64,000 nucleotides of DNA from contig JAQTOA010000012.1 in the NCBI GenBank assembly GCA_028713555.1, positions 1 to 64,000 of the forward strand, in the 5' to 3' direction. The stretch's first letter is position 1. Every line of letters begins with the position of its first letter. Source of the DNA: Sterolibacterium sp. Lineage in GTDB: Bacteria > Pseudomonadota > Gammaproteobacteria > Burkholderiales > Rhodocyclaceae. This document shows, in pieces, positions 46,752 through 56,075 of this stretch. The notes under the pieces are model-generated. The model was not told where the DNA came from, did not search any database, and saw nothing but the letters and a program-made list of their open reading frames with translations. Position numbers and translations under genes: made by a program.

Positions 46752-46793
46752 GCAAATGCCGCGGGGTGATCTCCCCACGGCATTTGCGCTTTT
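46752..46793 (+). terminator. Rho-independent terminator after the receiver genes
   Basis: A 10-bp perfect stem, GCAAATGCCG (46752-46761) with CGGCATTTGC (46778-46787), is extended inside by GGGG/CCCC around a TGATCT loop and followed by GCTTTT. It should reduce read-through from the receivers into the cytochrome genes, which lie 30 nt further on and show no clear promoter of their own. Confidence 0.8.
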
Positions 46794-46823
46794 CGATGAG
46801 ATCATCAATCAGGGGAAGTGGAC

Positions 46824-48212
46824 ATGACCAGCGCCTGGATGGGAACAGTGAAATTCACACGGCACTTGAATTTTGCGGTAGCCTTTTTTATATTTTTTTT
46901 CGCCTGCAGCATATCGAGTCAGGCTGCAGGCGTTCTGTCCCAGGACGATAAGAACTGTCTGGAATGCCACTCTCAGGAGAAGTTCGAGAAACCGATGGCA
47001 GAGGGGGAAATGCTATCCCTGCATATTCCGGGCAAGGACTTTGCCGCATCGGTTCATAATGCGGTCGGCTGTACCGGTTGCCATGCGGATATTGATCTGA
47101 AGAAACATCCCCAGACAAGCAAGAAGAAAATCACCTTGCGCAGTCATTCCATGGCCATGGTTCAAGTCTGCAAGGACTGCCACGACGATAAGTTCAAGCT
47201 GTACGAAGGAAGCATACATGCCACTCTTCTCCGGGATGGGAATGAGGCCGCGCCGCTATGCTCCGACTGCCACAGCCCGCATTCAATCCGTAAAGACACT
47301 GCCTCCGCGCCAATGGCCGAGGTATCTTGTCGACAGTGTCATACGCCCATCTACAAGGCGTATGCCGAGAGTGTGCACGGCCAGATTCGCGGCAAGCCGG
47401 AGGGCGGGCATGCCCCGCTTTGCCCGGACTGCCACAAGGCACACGAGGTCACAGCGGCGTCGACGGGAAACCAACTCAAGGATGCCTGCCTGGGTTGCCA
47501 TACAAATGCGCTTGCGGTACACAAGACGTGGTTGCCGAATACCGACCGACATTTCGAGGCAGTGTCCTGCCCTGCCTGCCATGCGCCCACGGCGAAGCGG
47601 CGGGTTAACCTAAGGTTATACGACAGCATTGCCCAAGAGCGGGTTGCCGAAAAACAAGGCGTACCACAATTCGAGAGCCGGGCTCGCTCAGCCGATTCAA
47701 AGGGCCTCGGCCTGGATGCCTTGGCACTGCAAAGCCTGCTCAAGGAATTCAACCGCGAGGGCAGCGAAGGCAAGACCATTCTGCGTGGTCGCCTGGAAGT
47801 AAGCACGGGAGCCGAGGCGCATCAGTTAGCACCCAAGGCCAGGGCAATCAAGGAATGCGATAGTTGCCACCGCGAGGGTGCCGCGCCATTCCAGACGGTG
47901 ACCATATCGATAGTCAGCCCCGATGGCCGACCGCTCCACTACGGCGCCCAAAAAGAGGTTCTTAATTCGGCAACTTCCGTTGATTCAGTAGGCGGGTTTT
48001 ACGCCATCGGCGGCACCAGAATCAAGCTTCTGGACGTTCTGTTTGTCCTCACCCTGTTAGCTGGCATCGGCATACCGCTCGGTCATATGACCCTGAAATG
48101 GTTGTTCAGAAGATACTTGAGGCAGATCGAAGCAGAACGGCAAGCCACGCAGCCCCAAGCTGACAGTCAGGCATCGTCTGGCGATAATTCCACCAGCCCC
48201 ACCAAGTCGTAG
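46824..48212 (+). CDS. Nonaheme c-type cytochrome, membrane-anchored
   Basis: Starting at ATG 46824 after AGGGGAAG (a GTG at 46818 is less well placed), the 462-residue protein has a signal peptide (~1-35, ending SISSQAA). Nine CxxCH haem sites follow: CLECH, CTGCH, CKDCH, CSDCH, CRQCH, CPDCH, CLGCH, CPACH and CDSCH. The first eight fall in residues ~45-255; a haem-free stretch precedes the ninth. One membrane helix near residues 410-430 and a polar cytoplasmic tail end the protein. It resembles cytochrome c3/NrfB-like families but I do not recognise an exact one. With the adjacent cytochrome b it probably carries electrons between quinone and periplasm. Confidence 0.88.
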   Translation: MTSAWMGTVKFTRHLNFAVAFFIFFFACSISSQAAGVLSQDDKNCLECHSQEKFEKPMAEGEMLSLHIPGKDFAASVHNAVGCTGCHADIDLKKHPQTSKKKITLRSHSMAMVQVCKDCHDDKFKLYEGSIHATLLRDGNEAAPLCSDCHSPHSIRKDTASAPMAEVSCRQCHTPIYKAYAESVHGQIRGKPEGGHAPLCPDCHKAHEVTAASTGNQLKDACLGCHTNALAVHKTWLPNTDRHFEAVSCPACHAPTAKRRVNLRLYDSIAQERVAEKQGVPQFESRARSADSKGLGLDALALQSLLKEFNREGSEGKTILRGRLEVSTGAEAHQLAPKARAIKECDSCHREGAAPFQTVTISIVSPDGRPLHYGAQKEVLNSATSVDSVGGFYAIGGTRIKLLDVLFVLTLLAGIGIPLGHMTLKWLFRRYLRQIEAERQATQPQADSQASSGDNSTSPTKS

Positions 48213-48221
48213 GAGAAAAAC

Positions 48222-48857
48222 ATGCATCGACTCTACGTTCACCCGCTTCCTGTCAGAATCTGGCACTGGATCAACGCCTTCGGTTTCATTCTGTTGATTG
48301 TCACCGGCGTTCAGATCAGGTATATCGGCCTGATCAACATCATGCCCTTCAAAACTTCCGTGAATTTGCACAACCTGGTTGGCTTCGTTCTGATAGCCAA
48401 CTTCTTCCTCTGGTTTCTGTTTTACCTGTTTTCAGACAAAATCAAGGTCTATCTTCCCGAGCTGAACCCGATGAAGCACTTTCGCGAAAGCTTTCGTCAG
48501 ATGGCGTTCTATGGATACGGAATATTCAAAGGGCAACCCAATCCACACCATGTAAGTCTCTATCACAAGTTCAACCCGATGCAGAGCATGACTTACCAGA
48601 TTGTCATGCTCCTTCTCGTGCCGATTCAGATTTACACCGGGATATTGCTTTGGGATGTGGAACGCTTCCAGACCGGCGTGAATCTATTCGGCGGACTGCG
48701 CGTTGTCGATACGGTACATGTGCTGTTGTTCATTTTCTTCTCCGGGTTCATATTTATTCACCCTTATCTGGCTAGCCTCGGCCATACACCGACAGCCCAC
48801 TTCAAGGCGATGTTTACCGGATATGAGGAAATAGAAGAAGAAACCGAGGGGCATTAG
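48222..48857 (+). CDS. Di-haem-type membrane cytochrome b (FdnI/PhsC/HydC-like)
   Basis: The 211-residue protein has four hydrophobic segments. Histidines in the right places for b haems are visible in RIWHWINAFGF, VNLHNLVGF, DTVHVLLF and FIHPYL. Such subunits exchange electrons between membrane quinones and periplasmic partners. It begins 9 nt after the nonaheme cytochrome gene. No catalytic molybdoenzyme or iron-sulfur subunit is encoded nearby, so the pair is likely a stand-alone conduit. Confidence 0.88.
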   Translation: MHRLYVHPLPVRIWHWINAFGFILLIVTGVQIRYIGLINIMPFKTSVNLHNLVGFVLIANFFLWFLFYLFSDKIKVYLPELNPMKHFRESFRQMAFYGYGIFKGQPNPHHVSLYHKFNPMQSMTYQIVMLLLVPIQIYTGILLWDVERFQTGVNLFGGLRVVDTVHVLLFIFFSGFIFIHPYLASLGHTPTAHFKAMFTGYEEIEEETEGH

Positions 48858-48866
48858 CCCGTTTGT

Positions 48867-50276
48867 TCAGGCTTCTCCGGATTCGCTGCCGCGAATCCGG
48901 ATATCGTATTTACGCATGAGTGCCTGAAAATTGGCGCGCAGCATGCCGGTTTCCTCGGCACTGCGGGTAACATTCCATTCGTTCCTCTTGAGTGCCTCAA
49001 GCAGAAACAACTTCTCGATATCTTCCACGGATTTTTCCCGCGCCACCTTTTTTATTCGTTTCAACTCATCGCCGGTACGGGGAACTTCCAGATCGAATCG
49101 AGGCTGCGAGCCAGTGATGTCGGTCAAATGGGCCTGGCGAATCACTTTATCGTTGGCCAGGATCATCGCGCGGTGCACCGTGTTCTGCAACTCGCGCACA
49201 TTTCCAGGCCAGCCATAGTTCGACAGCGCACTCAGGGCATCCCCCGAGAATTCCGTCACTTCCTTGCCCAGTTCCTTGCTGAAGACTTTCAGGAAGTGGA
49301 AAGCCAGGGCTGGGATATCCTCGCGACGTTCCCTCAGCGGTGGCACCTGGACAGGGAAGATGTTGATGCGATAAAACAGATCCTCGCGGAAAGTTCCCGC
49401 CGCCACCATCTCCTTGAGATCCTTGTTGGTGGCGGTGATCAGCCGGATATTGGTGCTCTGGGTACGCGTATCGCCGACCGCCCTGAATTCCCTTTCCTGG
49501 GTAACCCTGAGAAGCTTGGCCTGGGTGGCAAGCGATATGTTCGATATCTCATCCAGGAACAGCGATCCGCCATTGGCTATCTCAAACATGCCTTTCTTGT
49601 TCGCCACAGCGCCAGTGAAAGCACCCTTGATATGTCCGAACAATTCGCTTTCGAGGAGGGTTTCGCTCAGTGAGTTACAATCGACGGCGACGAACGGTTT
49701 ATCCTTGCGCAGGCTGTTGAAATGAATGGCGCGGGCAATCAACTCCTTGCCCGTGCCGCTTTCCCCGGTGATGAGTACAGTGCTATTGGTCGGAGCGCAC
49801 TGCGCGATCAGGCGGTAGACACCTTGCATCGCTGGGCTGGATCCGATGATGTTCTCGAAACGATACTTGGAACTGAGTTCGTTTCTGAGATTCAGGTTCT
49901 CCTGGAGCAGGTGCCTTCTCTCCATGGCCCGTTCGATCACCACTTTAAGTTCATCCGGATCGAAGGGTTTTGGCAGGTAATCGAAAGCTCCCAACTTCAT
50001 GCAGCGCACCGCAGTCTCTATCTGGGAAAGACCCGTAACCATGATGACGTCGATGTCAGGATGCGTCTCCTTGACCCTCTGGAGAACCTCCAGTCCGTTC
50101 ATCTTTGGCATCATGATATCCAGGATGAGCAAATCGAAATGGCTTTCTTCTATTTTTCTCAATGCCTCCAGGCCGCTTTGCGCTGAGTCAGTCACGTAGG
50201 CATCATCGCGCAGAATGCGTAGGCAACTCTGAATAACGATTTCTTCGTCGTCAACGATCAGAATCCTGGCACTCAT
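48867..50276 (-). CDS. NtrC-family sigma-54-dependent response regulator
   Basis: The 469-residue protein has a receiver (phospho-acceptor Asp53 in LILDIMMPKMNG), an AAA+ domain with Walker A GESGTGKE and the sigma-54 contact GAFTGA, and a C-terminal Fis-type helix-turn-helix (NVTRSAEETGMLRANFQALM). It would activate the sigma-54 promoter at 45613 by binding an upstream site. Its ATG overlaps the stop of the sensor kinase gene, so the two form a pair. It converges on the cytochrome b gene with a 9-nt gap. Confidence 0.95.
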   Translation of the reverse strand: MSARILIVDDEEIVIQSCLRILRDDAYVTDSAQSGLEALRKIEESHFDLLILDIMMPKMNGLEVLQRVKETHPDIDVIMVTGLSQIETAVRCMKLGAFDYLPKPFDPDELKVVIERAMERRHLLQENLNLRNELSSKYRFENIIGSSPAMQGVYRLIAQCAPTNSTVLITGESGTGKELIARAIHFNSLRKDKPFVAVDCNSLSETLLESELFGHIKGAFTGAVANKKGMFEIANGGSLFLDEISNISLATQAKLLRVTQEREFRAVGDTRTQSTNIRLITATNKDLKEMVAAGTFREDLFYRINIFPVQVPPLRERREDIPALAFHFLKVFSKELGKEVTEFSGDALSALSNYGWPGNVRELQNTVHRAMILANDKVIRQAHLTDITGSQPRFDLEVPRTGDELKRIKKVAREKSVEDIEKLFLLEALKRNEWNVTRSAEETGMLRANFQALMRKYDIRIRGSESGEA

Positions 50277-51913
50277 GGTTGTTTCCCGCCGGCGCCATTT
50301 CCGGAGACTTTCGCAGGCGGATCCACTGGAAGATAAGTGCGGAACGTGGAGCCTTTCCCAACTTGGCTTTCCACCTCTATCGAGCCACCGTGGGCACTGA
50401 CGATCCCATGGCTGACAGAGAGTCCCAATCCGGTTCCCTTGCCGACTTCCTTGGAAGTGAAAAATGGATCAAATATCCGCTTGAGGTTTTCCTTGGGGAT
50501 TCCGCAACCCGTATCAGTGATGGAAAGCTCCACCATCGGCACTGGCGTATCACCGTATTCGGCATTAGCCGCCCTAAGCACACGGCGGGTTTGGATGTTG
50601 ATGTCCCCCCCCTCCTCGACTGCGTGCTGGGCATTGACCACCATATTCATGATCACCTGCTCGATCAGGTCAGCATCGACCCATATCGGCGGCAGTTCAC
50701 TATCGAGGTCCATGGTAATGGATACATCGCGGAAGGAGGCGGGGCGCTCAATGATGCGTGTAGTGTTCTCGATAATACTATTGAGGTCAGCAAACTTCTT
50801 TTCAGGAGGTTTCTCCCGTGCGAAGTCAAGTAGTCGTCTGATAATCGCAGCGCATCTCTTGGTCTCGCGAATCACCAGGTCAAGGTCTTCCGCATCCTGG
50901 CTGCCCTCCGGCATTTTCTTGCGCAGGAGGTGTGAGAAGGTCAGTACACCGGTCAAGGGATTGTTCAATTCATGGGCGATGCCGGCGGCAAGCAACCCGA
51001 CCGAAGCGAGTTTCTCGGAGCGCGCCGTTTCTGCCTCGGCAATACGCAGCTCCCGTGTCCTTTCCTTGACTTTCCGTTCCAGCGTGAGCGCCCACTCCTG
51101 TAACTCCTTCTGTGAACTTTTCAATGCCAGAGTCATGGCATTGAATGACTTCGCTACTTGTCCAAATTCATCCGTACTTCTTTCTGGGATCAATTGTTCC
51201 AGATCCCCCGAAGAGAGCCTTTGGGCTCCGGCTTCCAAGTCACGCAAGGGCCGATAAACAAAACGACTGACCAGGCCGCTCATCACGAGAGAAACCAGCG
51301 TAATGAATGCCAGGGAAAAAGCGCCGATGACAATGCCATGTTTCTGCATCTTCTGGTCGATATTGTCGAGAGAGTAAACGATGTCCAGGACACCCAGAAC
51401 CGGCTCCGCTCTGTTGTGTTCATGGCAAGCCGCAGTGTAGCAAGAGGGTTCATTGTGGAGCACCGCCATGCTGCCAAGCATTCTCCGCCCATTGGCGTCG
51501 AAAAAAACGCGCGCCATTGGCGCACTTGAAATCTGCTCGACGGGTGTGCCATTCGGGTAGCAATTCAGGCACCCGTCTTGATTCCGATCGAACTTCTGCC
51601 CGACTTCTGGAGGGTAGGACGAGTGAATGATATTGCCATCCTTGTTCCATATCCTGACTTTGGCAATATTCTCTTGTTTCCCCACGTCCTCGATAATTCT
51701 CTTCACATACACCGGCTCATTCTTGAGCATGGCATAGCTGGTGCTCTTGATGATGATTTCGGAAATCTTGGCCAGGTTGACTACCATGGCATCACGGAGC
51801 TCGTCGCGCTGGTGGCCGATGATAAGCAGCGTAAACAGCGTCATCGCCGCAGTCAGGGTGAGGGCCATGTATAAGCCAACTTTGAACTTCAGCGTATTAC
51901 GAAATAATCTCAT
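50273..51913 (-). CDS. Sensor histidine kinase with haem-c-like periplasmic domain
   Basis: From ATG 51913 (MRLFRNTLKFKVGLYMALTL) it has 546 residues; the longer frame upstream lacks homology. Order: TM1 (~12-33), periplasmic domain (~34-192), TM2 (~193-215), HAMP, a coiled coil, HisKA with His314 in AAGIAHELNNP, and HATPase with the N, G1 and G2 boxes. The periplasmic part holds C115-LN-C118-Y119 and C158-YTAA-C163-H164. These sit where related sensors carry covalent haem, but the first site has Tyr for His and the second is CX4CH. A redox or gas signal is inferred. It partners the NtrC-type regulator. Confidence 0.9.
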   Translation of the reverse strand: MRLFRNTLKFKVGLYMALTLTAAMTLFTLLIIGHQRDELRDAMVVNLAKISEIIIKSTSYAMLKNEPVYVKRIIEDVGKQENIAKVRIWNKDGNIIHSSYPPEVGQKFDRNQDGCLNCYPNGTPVEQISSAPMARVFFDANGRRMLGSMAVLHNEPSCYTAACHEHNRAEPVLGVLDIVYSLDNIDQKMQKHGIVIGAFSLAFITLVSLVMSGLVSRFVYRPLRDLEAGAQRLSSGDLEQLIPERSTDEFGQVAKSFNAMTLALKSSQKELQEWALTLERKVKERTRELRIAEAETARSEKLASVGLLAAGIAHELNNPLTGVLTFSHLLRKKMPEGSQDAEDLDLVIRETKRCAAIIRRLLDFAREKPPEKKFADLNSIIENTTRIIERPASFRDVSITMDLDSELPPIWVDADLIEQVIMNMVVNAQHAVEEGGDINIQTRRVLRAANAEYGDTPVPMVELSITDTGCGIPKENLKRIFDPFFTSKEVGKGTGLGLSVSHGIVSAHGGSIEVESQVGKGSTFRTYLPVDPPAKVSGNGAGGKQP

Positions 51914-52085
51914 ATTGCGGTGTGGACGAAGCCGAAGCACAAATTCCGCATCCAAATTGCGGCGATGCCTAGCTGCATGGCCTGATTCAAGCCATGCGCA
52001 TTGTACTCCTTCGTCGGGGGGGAAAGCAGACCTCGCCGAACCCACCTCGATATAGAGGCTCTGTCGTTCGCTTCGCTTACTACTT

Positions 52086-52106
52086 AACTTGCCGTTCCGG
52101 CAAGTT
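52086..52106. repeat. 8-bp perfect inverted repeat between pstB and the sensor kinase gene
   Basis: AACTTGCC (52086-52093) and GGCAAGTT (52099-52106) enclose 5 nt. It lies 29 nt downstream of the larger pstB hairpin on the minus strand. With no T tract on either side it is not a standard terminator; it may add to transcript ending or be an operator for the kinase gene. Confidence 0.45.
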
Positions 52107-52116
52107 GGCCTGCGCC

Positions 52117-52160
52117 ACTACATCACCGGCAGATTCATCCGAATCTGCCGGTGATGTAGT
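52117..52160 (-). repeat. 20-bp perfect hairpin spanning the pstB stop codon
   Basis: Arms 52117-52136 and 52141-52160 are exact reverse complements with a 4-nt loop. On the minus strand the 5' arm encodes the last residues of PstB (YITGRF) and the 3' arm is untranslated. The stem is strong enough to act as a terminator or 3' RNA shield for the pst transcript, though no T tract follows. The 3' arm looks like an inverted copy of the end of the gene. Confidence 0.75.
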
Positions 52161-52965
52161 CTTCGGTGGCCTTCTTCTGCGGTTTGATGAAAACCTGGTC
52201 GGTGATGCCATACTCGACCATCTCGCCGAGGTACATGTAGGCGGTATAGTCGGAGATGCGCGCGGCCTGTTGCATGTTGTGGGTCACGATGACGATGGTG
52301 AAATCTTCTTTCAACTCGCTGATCAGTTCCTCGATGCGCATGGTGGAGATCGGATCGAGCGCCGAGGTCGGCTCATCGAGCAGCAGCACTTCCGGTTTAA
52401 CCGCGATGCCGCGGGCGATGCAAAGGCGCTGTTGCTGGCCGCCGGAAAGGCTCATGCCGCTCTGTTTGAGGATGCCCTTGACCTCATCCCACAACGCTGC
52501 TTTCTTTAACGCCCATTCGACGCGGTCGTCCATTTGCGAACGCGACAGGCGTTCCTGCAGATGCACGCCGAAGGCAATATTGTCGTAGATGGCCATGGGA
52601 AACGGTGTTGGCTTCTGGAACACCATGCCGACCCGGGCGCGCAAGTGATTAATGTCGACGTTCTTGTCGAGAATGTTCTCGCCATCCAGCAGCAGATCGC
52701 CCTCGGCACGCTGCTCTGGATAGAGGTCGTACATCCGGTTCATGGTCCGCAACAGCGTCGATTTGCCGCAACCCGACGGCCCGATAAACGCCGTTACATG
52801 GGAGTGATAGATATCCAGGTTGATGTTCTTCAGCGCGTGGTACTGGCCGTAATAGAAATTAAAATTCCTGAAGGATATCTGCGTCTTCAATTCGACATTT
52901 GGCTTGTCGTCGTTATCGAGCGAACCGCTGTTTGCGACGATCGCCAAGGGTGAGGATGATTGCAT
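52135..52965 (-). CDS. pstB: Phosphate ABC transporter ATP-binding protein
   Basis: The 276-residue ATPase has Walker [10 protein letters not shown], signature LSGGQQQR, Walker [13 protein letters not shown] and the PstB-specific [20 protein letters not shown] and [18 protein letters not shown]. It drives high-affinity phosphate uptake. It is the last gene of pstSCAB. No phoU follows, unlike in E. coli; the next gene is the unrelated sensor kinase. Confidence 0.97.
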   Translation of the reverse strand: MQSSSPLAIVANSGSLDNDDKPNVELKTQISFRNFNFYYGQYHALKNINLDIYHSHVTAFIGPSGCGKSTLLRTMNRMYDLYPEQRAEGDLLLDGENILDKNVDINHLRARVGMVFQKPTPFPMAIYDNIAFGVHLQERLSRSQMDDRVEWALKKAALWDEVKGILKQSGMSLSGGQQQRLCIARGIAVKPEVLLLDEPTSALDPISTMRIEELISELKEDFTIVIVTHNMQQAARISDYTAYMYLGEMVEYGITDQVFIKPQKKATEDYITGRFG

Positions 52966-52966
52966 G

Positions 52967-53809
52967 CTAGCTCCTGTGCTTCTGGCGGAAGAGGATGCGC
53001 GCCAGTATGTTAAGGCTCAGCACGCCGATAGTGATCAGAAACACGCCGCCCCAAGCGATCTCTTGCCAGTCCTTGTAAGGGCTCATGGCAAACTTGAAGA
53101 TCGTCACCGGCAGGTTGGCGATCGGCTGGTTCATGTCCAGCGTCCAGAACTGATTCGACAATGCAGTAAAGAGCAGCGGCGCCGTTTCGCCGGATACGCG
53201 CGCAACGGCCAACAACACCCCGGTGAGAATACCGGCCAGCGAAGCGCGCACGGTCACCTTGCTGATCACCAGCCACTTCGGCGCACCCAGCGCGAATACC
53301 GCCTCGCGCAAGCTGTCGGGGACCAATTTCAACATGTTCGAGGTGGCGCTGACGACGACCGGAATCACCAGCATCGCAATCGCGATAACGCCGGAATAGC
53401 CGGAAAAATGCCCCACTTGCGCCACATACACGGCATACACGAACAAGCCGATAATGATCGAGGGCGCCGACAACATGATGTCGTTAATGAAGGAGGTGAC
53501 ACTTCCCAGCCAACTATGCTGCCCGTATTCGGCCAGGTAGATGCCGGCCATGATGCCGATCGGCGTTCCCAGCAGTGTTCCCAGAGAAACCAGCAGCAGG
53601 CTGCCGACGATGGCATTCAGCAACCCACCTTCGGAGCCGGGCGCCGGCGTCATTTGCGTAAATAGTTTCAGGGACAGACTGGCAAAGCCAAGATCGAGGG
53701 TCGTCAGCAGAATCCAGAACAGCCAGAACAAGCCGAATACCATAGCCAGCAGCGCCAATGACAAGGCGGTGCGGTTAATCAGTTTGCGCTGTTGTCGCAG
53801 ATTCATCAT
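52967..53809 (-). CDS. pstA: Phosphate ABC transporter permease PstA
   Basis: The 280-residue permease has six hydrophobic segments and the cytoplasmic EAA loop ([20 protein letters not shown]) that docks on PstB. The motif [25 protein letters not shown] is typical of PstA. It lies between pstC and pstB with gaps of 3 and 1 nt. Confidence 0.95.
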   Translation of the reverse strand: MMNLRQQRKLINRTALSLALLAMVFGLFWLFWILLTTLDLGFASLSLKLFTQMTPAPGSEGGLLNAIVGSLLLVSLGTLLGTPIGIMAGIYLAEYGQHSWLGSVTSFINDIMLSAPSIIIGLFVYAVYVAQVGHFSGYSGVIAIAMLVIPVVVSATSNMLKLVPDSLREAVFALGAPKWLVISKVTVRASLAGILTGVLLAVARVSGETAPLLFTALSNQFWTLDMNQPIANLPVTIFKFAMSPYKDWQEIAWGGVFLITIGVLSLNILARILFRQKHRS

Positions 53810-53812
53810 CGG

Positions 53813-54772
53813 TCAGGTCTTGCTGCCTTCCTGCCGGGTAAGCTGCAACAGGAGCAGTTTGGACAGGGAGAGGACAACAAAGGTAATGAAGAACAGGATC
53901 AGGCCAAGTTCGATCAGGGAAGCGGTATAGATCGGCGATTCTGCTTCGGCAAACTCATTCGCCAAAGCCGAGGCAATACTGTTGCCGGGCAGAAACAGGG
54001 AAAATCCGCCAAACACGTTCATGTTGCCGATCAGGAAAGTCACCGCCATGGTTTCGCCCAGCGCACGCCCCAGGCCCAGCATGATGCCGCCGATCACGCC
54101 GACCTTGGTATAGGGCAGCACCACGTTCCAGACCACTTCCCAGGTCGTGGCGCCAACACCGTAGGCCGACTCTTTGAGCATGGCCGGCGTTACTTCAAAA
54201 ACATCGCGCATCACCGAGGCAATAAAGGGAATCGTCATGATCGCCAGCACAATCCCGGCGCTGAGAATACCGATGCCGAGAGCAGCGCCGGAAAACAGCT
54301 CGCCGATGATCGGCAGCTTGCCCAGAGTATCGGCCATCATCGGCTGGATGTATTTCGAGAAGACGGGAGCAAACACCAGCAAGCCCCACATGCCGTAAAC
54401 AATGCTGGGGATACCCGCCAGCAATTCAATTGCGATGCCTAGCGGTCGTTTCAACCAGGCGGGTGCCATCTCGGTGAGGAAAATGGCGATACCGAAACTG
54501 ACCGGAACGGCAATGACCAGCGCTACCAAGGATGTCGCCAGGGTGCCGTAGATCGGAATCAGCGCCCCAAAACGCTCCATCGGCGGATTCCATTCCCCCG
54601 ACCAGATGAAGCCGAAGCCAAAGCGCTGTATCGCCGGCCAGGCGCCATAAACCAGGGAGACAATGATGCCTCCCAGCATCATCAGCGTGACCAGGGCAAA
54701 CAAGCGCGTCAGGTTAAAGAATACCCAGTCGCCAATATTTCCCTTGCGCTTGGGCGTTATCTCTGCCGCCAT
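53813..54772 (-). CDS. pstC: Phosphate ABC transporter permease PstC
   Basis: Starting at ATG 54772 ([20 protein letters not shown]) the permease has 319 residues, as in E. coli PstC; the frame is open to 54856 but without homology. Six hydrophobic segments and the EAA loop ([20 protein letters not shown]) are visible, with [13 protein letters not shown] of the family. The 123-nt gap to pstS upstream lacks a promoter that I can see, so it is probably read from the pstS promoter. Confidence 0.95.
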   Translation of the reverse strand: MAAEITPKRKGNIGDWVFFNLTRLFALVTLMMLGGIIVSLVYGAWPAIQRFGFGFIWSGEWNPPMERFGALIPIYGTLATSLVALVIAVPVSFGIAIFLTEMAPAWLKRPLGIAIELLAGIPSIVYGMWGLLVFAPVFSKYIQPMMADTLGKLPIIGELFSGAALGIGILSAGIVLAIMTIPFIASVMRDVFEVTPAMLKESAYGVGATTWEVVWNVVLPYTKVGVIGGIMLGLGRALGETMAVTFLIGNMNVFGGFSLFLPGNSIASALANEFAEAESPIYTASLIELGLILFFITFVVLSLSKLLLLQLTRQEGSKT

Positions 54773-54895
54773 GATAGGAATCCGTAACTGTCCGCCGCTA
54801 ACCGACGCACTTGAGTAAGCTGCGATTTTATTGGAATCTGGCAGCGCCGGGGGCAATCGCGCGCTGCCAGAATGCTGCTTGGTCGCCGTCGATGC

Positions 54896-55945
54896 TTACT
54901 TGCCGATCCGCACCGGCTTGCCGGCGGCGTCCTTGATGTTGCCCCAGGAAGTATTGATGAGCTTGACCAGACTGTCTGGCAGAGGAACGTAGTCCAACTC
55001 TTCGGCCATCTTGGCGCCGTTCTTGTGGGACCAGTCGAAGAATTTCAGCACTTCGGCGCCCTGCGCCGGCTTGTCCTGAACCTTGTGCATCAGGATGAAG
55101 GTGGCGCCGGTAATCGGCCAGCTGGTTTTGCCCGGCTCGTTGGTGAGAATCTCGCCGAAGTCGGACTTGCTCCAGTCGGCATAGGCGGCAGCCGCCTTGA
55201 AACTAGTGTCATCCGGCTGCGGATATTCGCCCGCCTGGTTCTGCAGCAGCGCATAAGTCATCTTGTTCTGCTTGGCATAAGCATATTCGACATAACCGAT
55301 GGCGCCCGGAATTCGCTGCACAAACGCGGAGACGCCCTCATTGCCCTTGCCACCAAGGCCGACTGGCCACTGCACGGCGGTACCCTCGCCGACCTTCTGT
55401 TTCCACTCCGGACTGACCTTGCAGAGATAATTGGTGAAGATGAATGTGGTGCCTGATCCGTCGGCACGGCGCACCACGGCGATGGCTTGGTCAGGCAGGG
55501 AAACCTTGGGGTTCAGCTGGGCGATGGCCTTGTCGTTCCACTTGACGATCTTGCCCAAAAAAATATCGGCCAATGCCGCCGGCGTCAGACGCAGCTCGCC
55601 CGGCTTGATGCCGGCGAGATTAACGATCAACACCTCGCCACCGATCACCGCAGGAAACTGCATCAGGCCGTCCTTTTCGAGAGCTTCCGTTTTGAGCGGC
55701 ATATCGGTGGCACCGAAGTCCACGGTCTTGGCGGTAATCTGCTTGATGCCGCCGCCGGAACCGATCGACTGATAATTGATCTTGTTGCCTGTAGCCTTGT
55801 GATAAGCCTCGGCCCACTTGCCGTAGATCGGCGCCGGAAAAGTCGCGCCGGCTCCGGTAACTTCGGCAGCCATGGCCGGAGCGGCCGTTAGTACAATAGA
55901 GGCTGCAATCAGTGGCAGAGCAAACGAATTGAAACGTGTCGTCAT
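54896..55945 (-). CDS. pstS: Periplasmic phosphate-binding protein
   Basis: The 349-residue protein has a signal peptide cut after APAMA (~residue 26). It begins mature as [20 protein letters not shown], with the phosphate-binding [17 protein letters not shown] and [11 protein letters not shown] segments. It captures phosphate for PstCAB. A Pho box precedes it, so phosphate starvation should induce the operon. Confidence 0.97.
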   Translation of the reverse strand: MTTRFNSFALPLIAASIVLTAAPAMAAEVTGAGATFPAPIYGKWAEAYHKATGNKINYQSIGSGGGIKQITAKTVDFGATDMPLKTEALEKDGLMQFPAVIGGEVLIVNLAGIKPGELRLTPAALADIFLGKIVKWNDKAIAQLNPKVSLPDQAIAVVRRADGSGTTFIFTNYLCKVSPEWKQKVGEGTAVQWPVGLGGKGNEGVSAFVQRIPGAIGYVEYAYAKQNKMTYALLQNQAGEYPQPDDTSFKAAAAYADWSKSDFGEILTNEPGKTSWPITGATFILMHKVQDKPAQGAEVLKFFDWSHKNGAKMAEELDYVPLPDSLVKLINTSWGNIKDAAGKPVRIGK

Positions 55946-55980
55946 GGTGATCTCCGTGAAAAATCATATCAGGATGGGCT

Positions 55981-56014
55981 ATCTTAGCCGCCGATTGTGA
56001 CAGGCTAGTTACAG
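55981..56014 (-). promoter_or_regulatory. PhoB-dependent promoter (Pho box plus -10) of pstS
   Basis: On the minus strand CTGTAAC-TAGC-CTGTCAC (56014-55997) is a direct repeat with an 11-bp period, matching the Pho box pattern. Ten bp further comes TAAGAT (55986-55981) as -10, with no -35, the usual design for PhoB-activated promoters. It lies about 50 bp before the pstS ATG. The 130-nt gap from pstS to the P-type ATPase gene holds this and nothing else that I see. Confidence 0.8.
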
Positions 56015-56075
56015 ACCACGAAATAGACTTCGGCCCCGGCCTTCTCTTCGGGAGCCGTCCGACGACAATCAACTG

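Noticed and set aside
51984..52008. Second sigma-54-like site on the minus strand before the sensor kinase (GG-N10-GC within TGGCTTGAATCAGGCC)
   Set aside because: The spacing fits but the -12 element reads AGGC instead of TTGC, and it forms part of a GGC/GCC symmetric stretch, so chance is likely.
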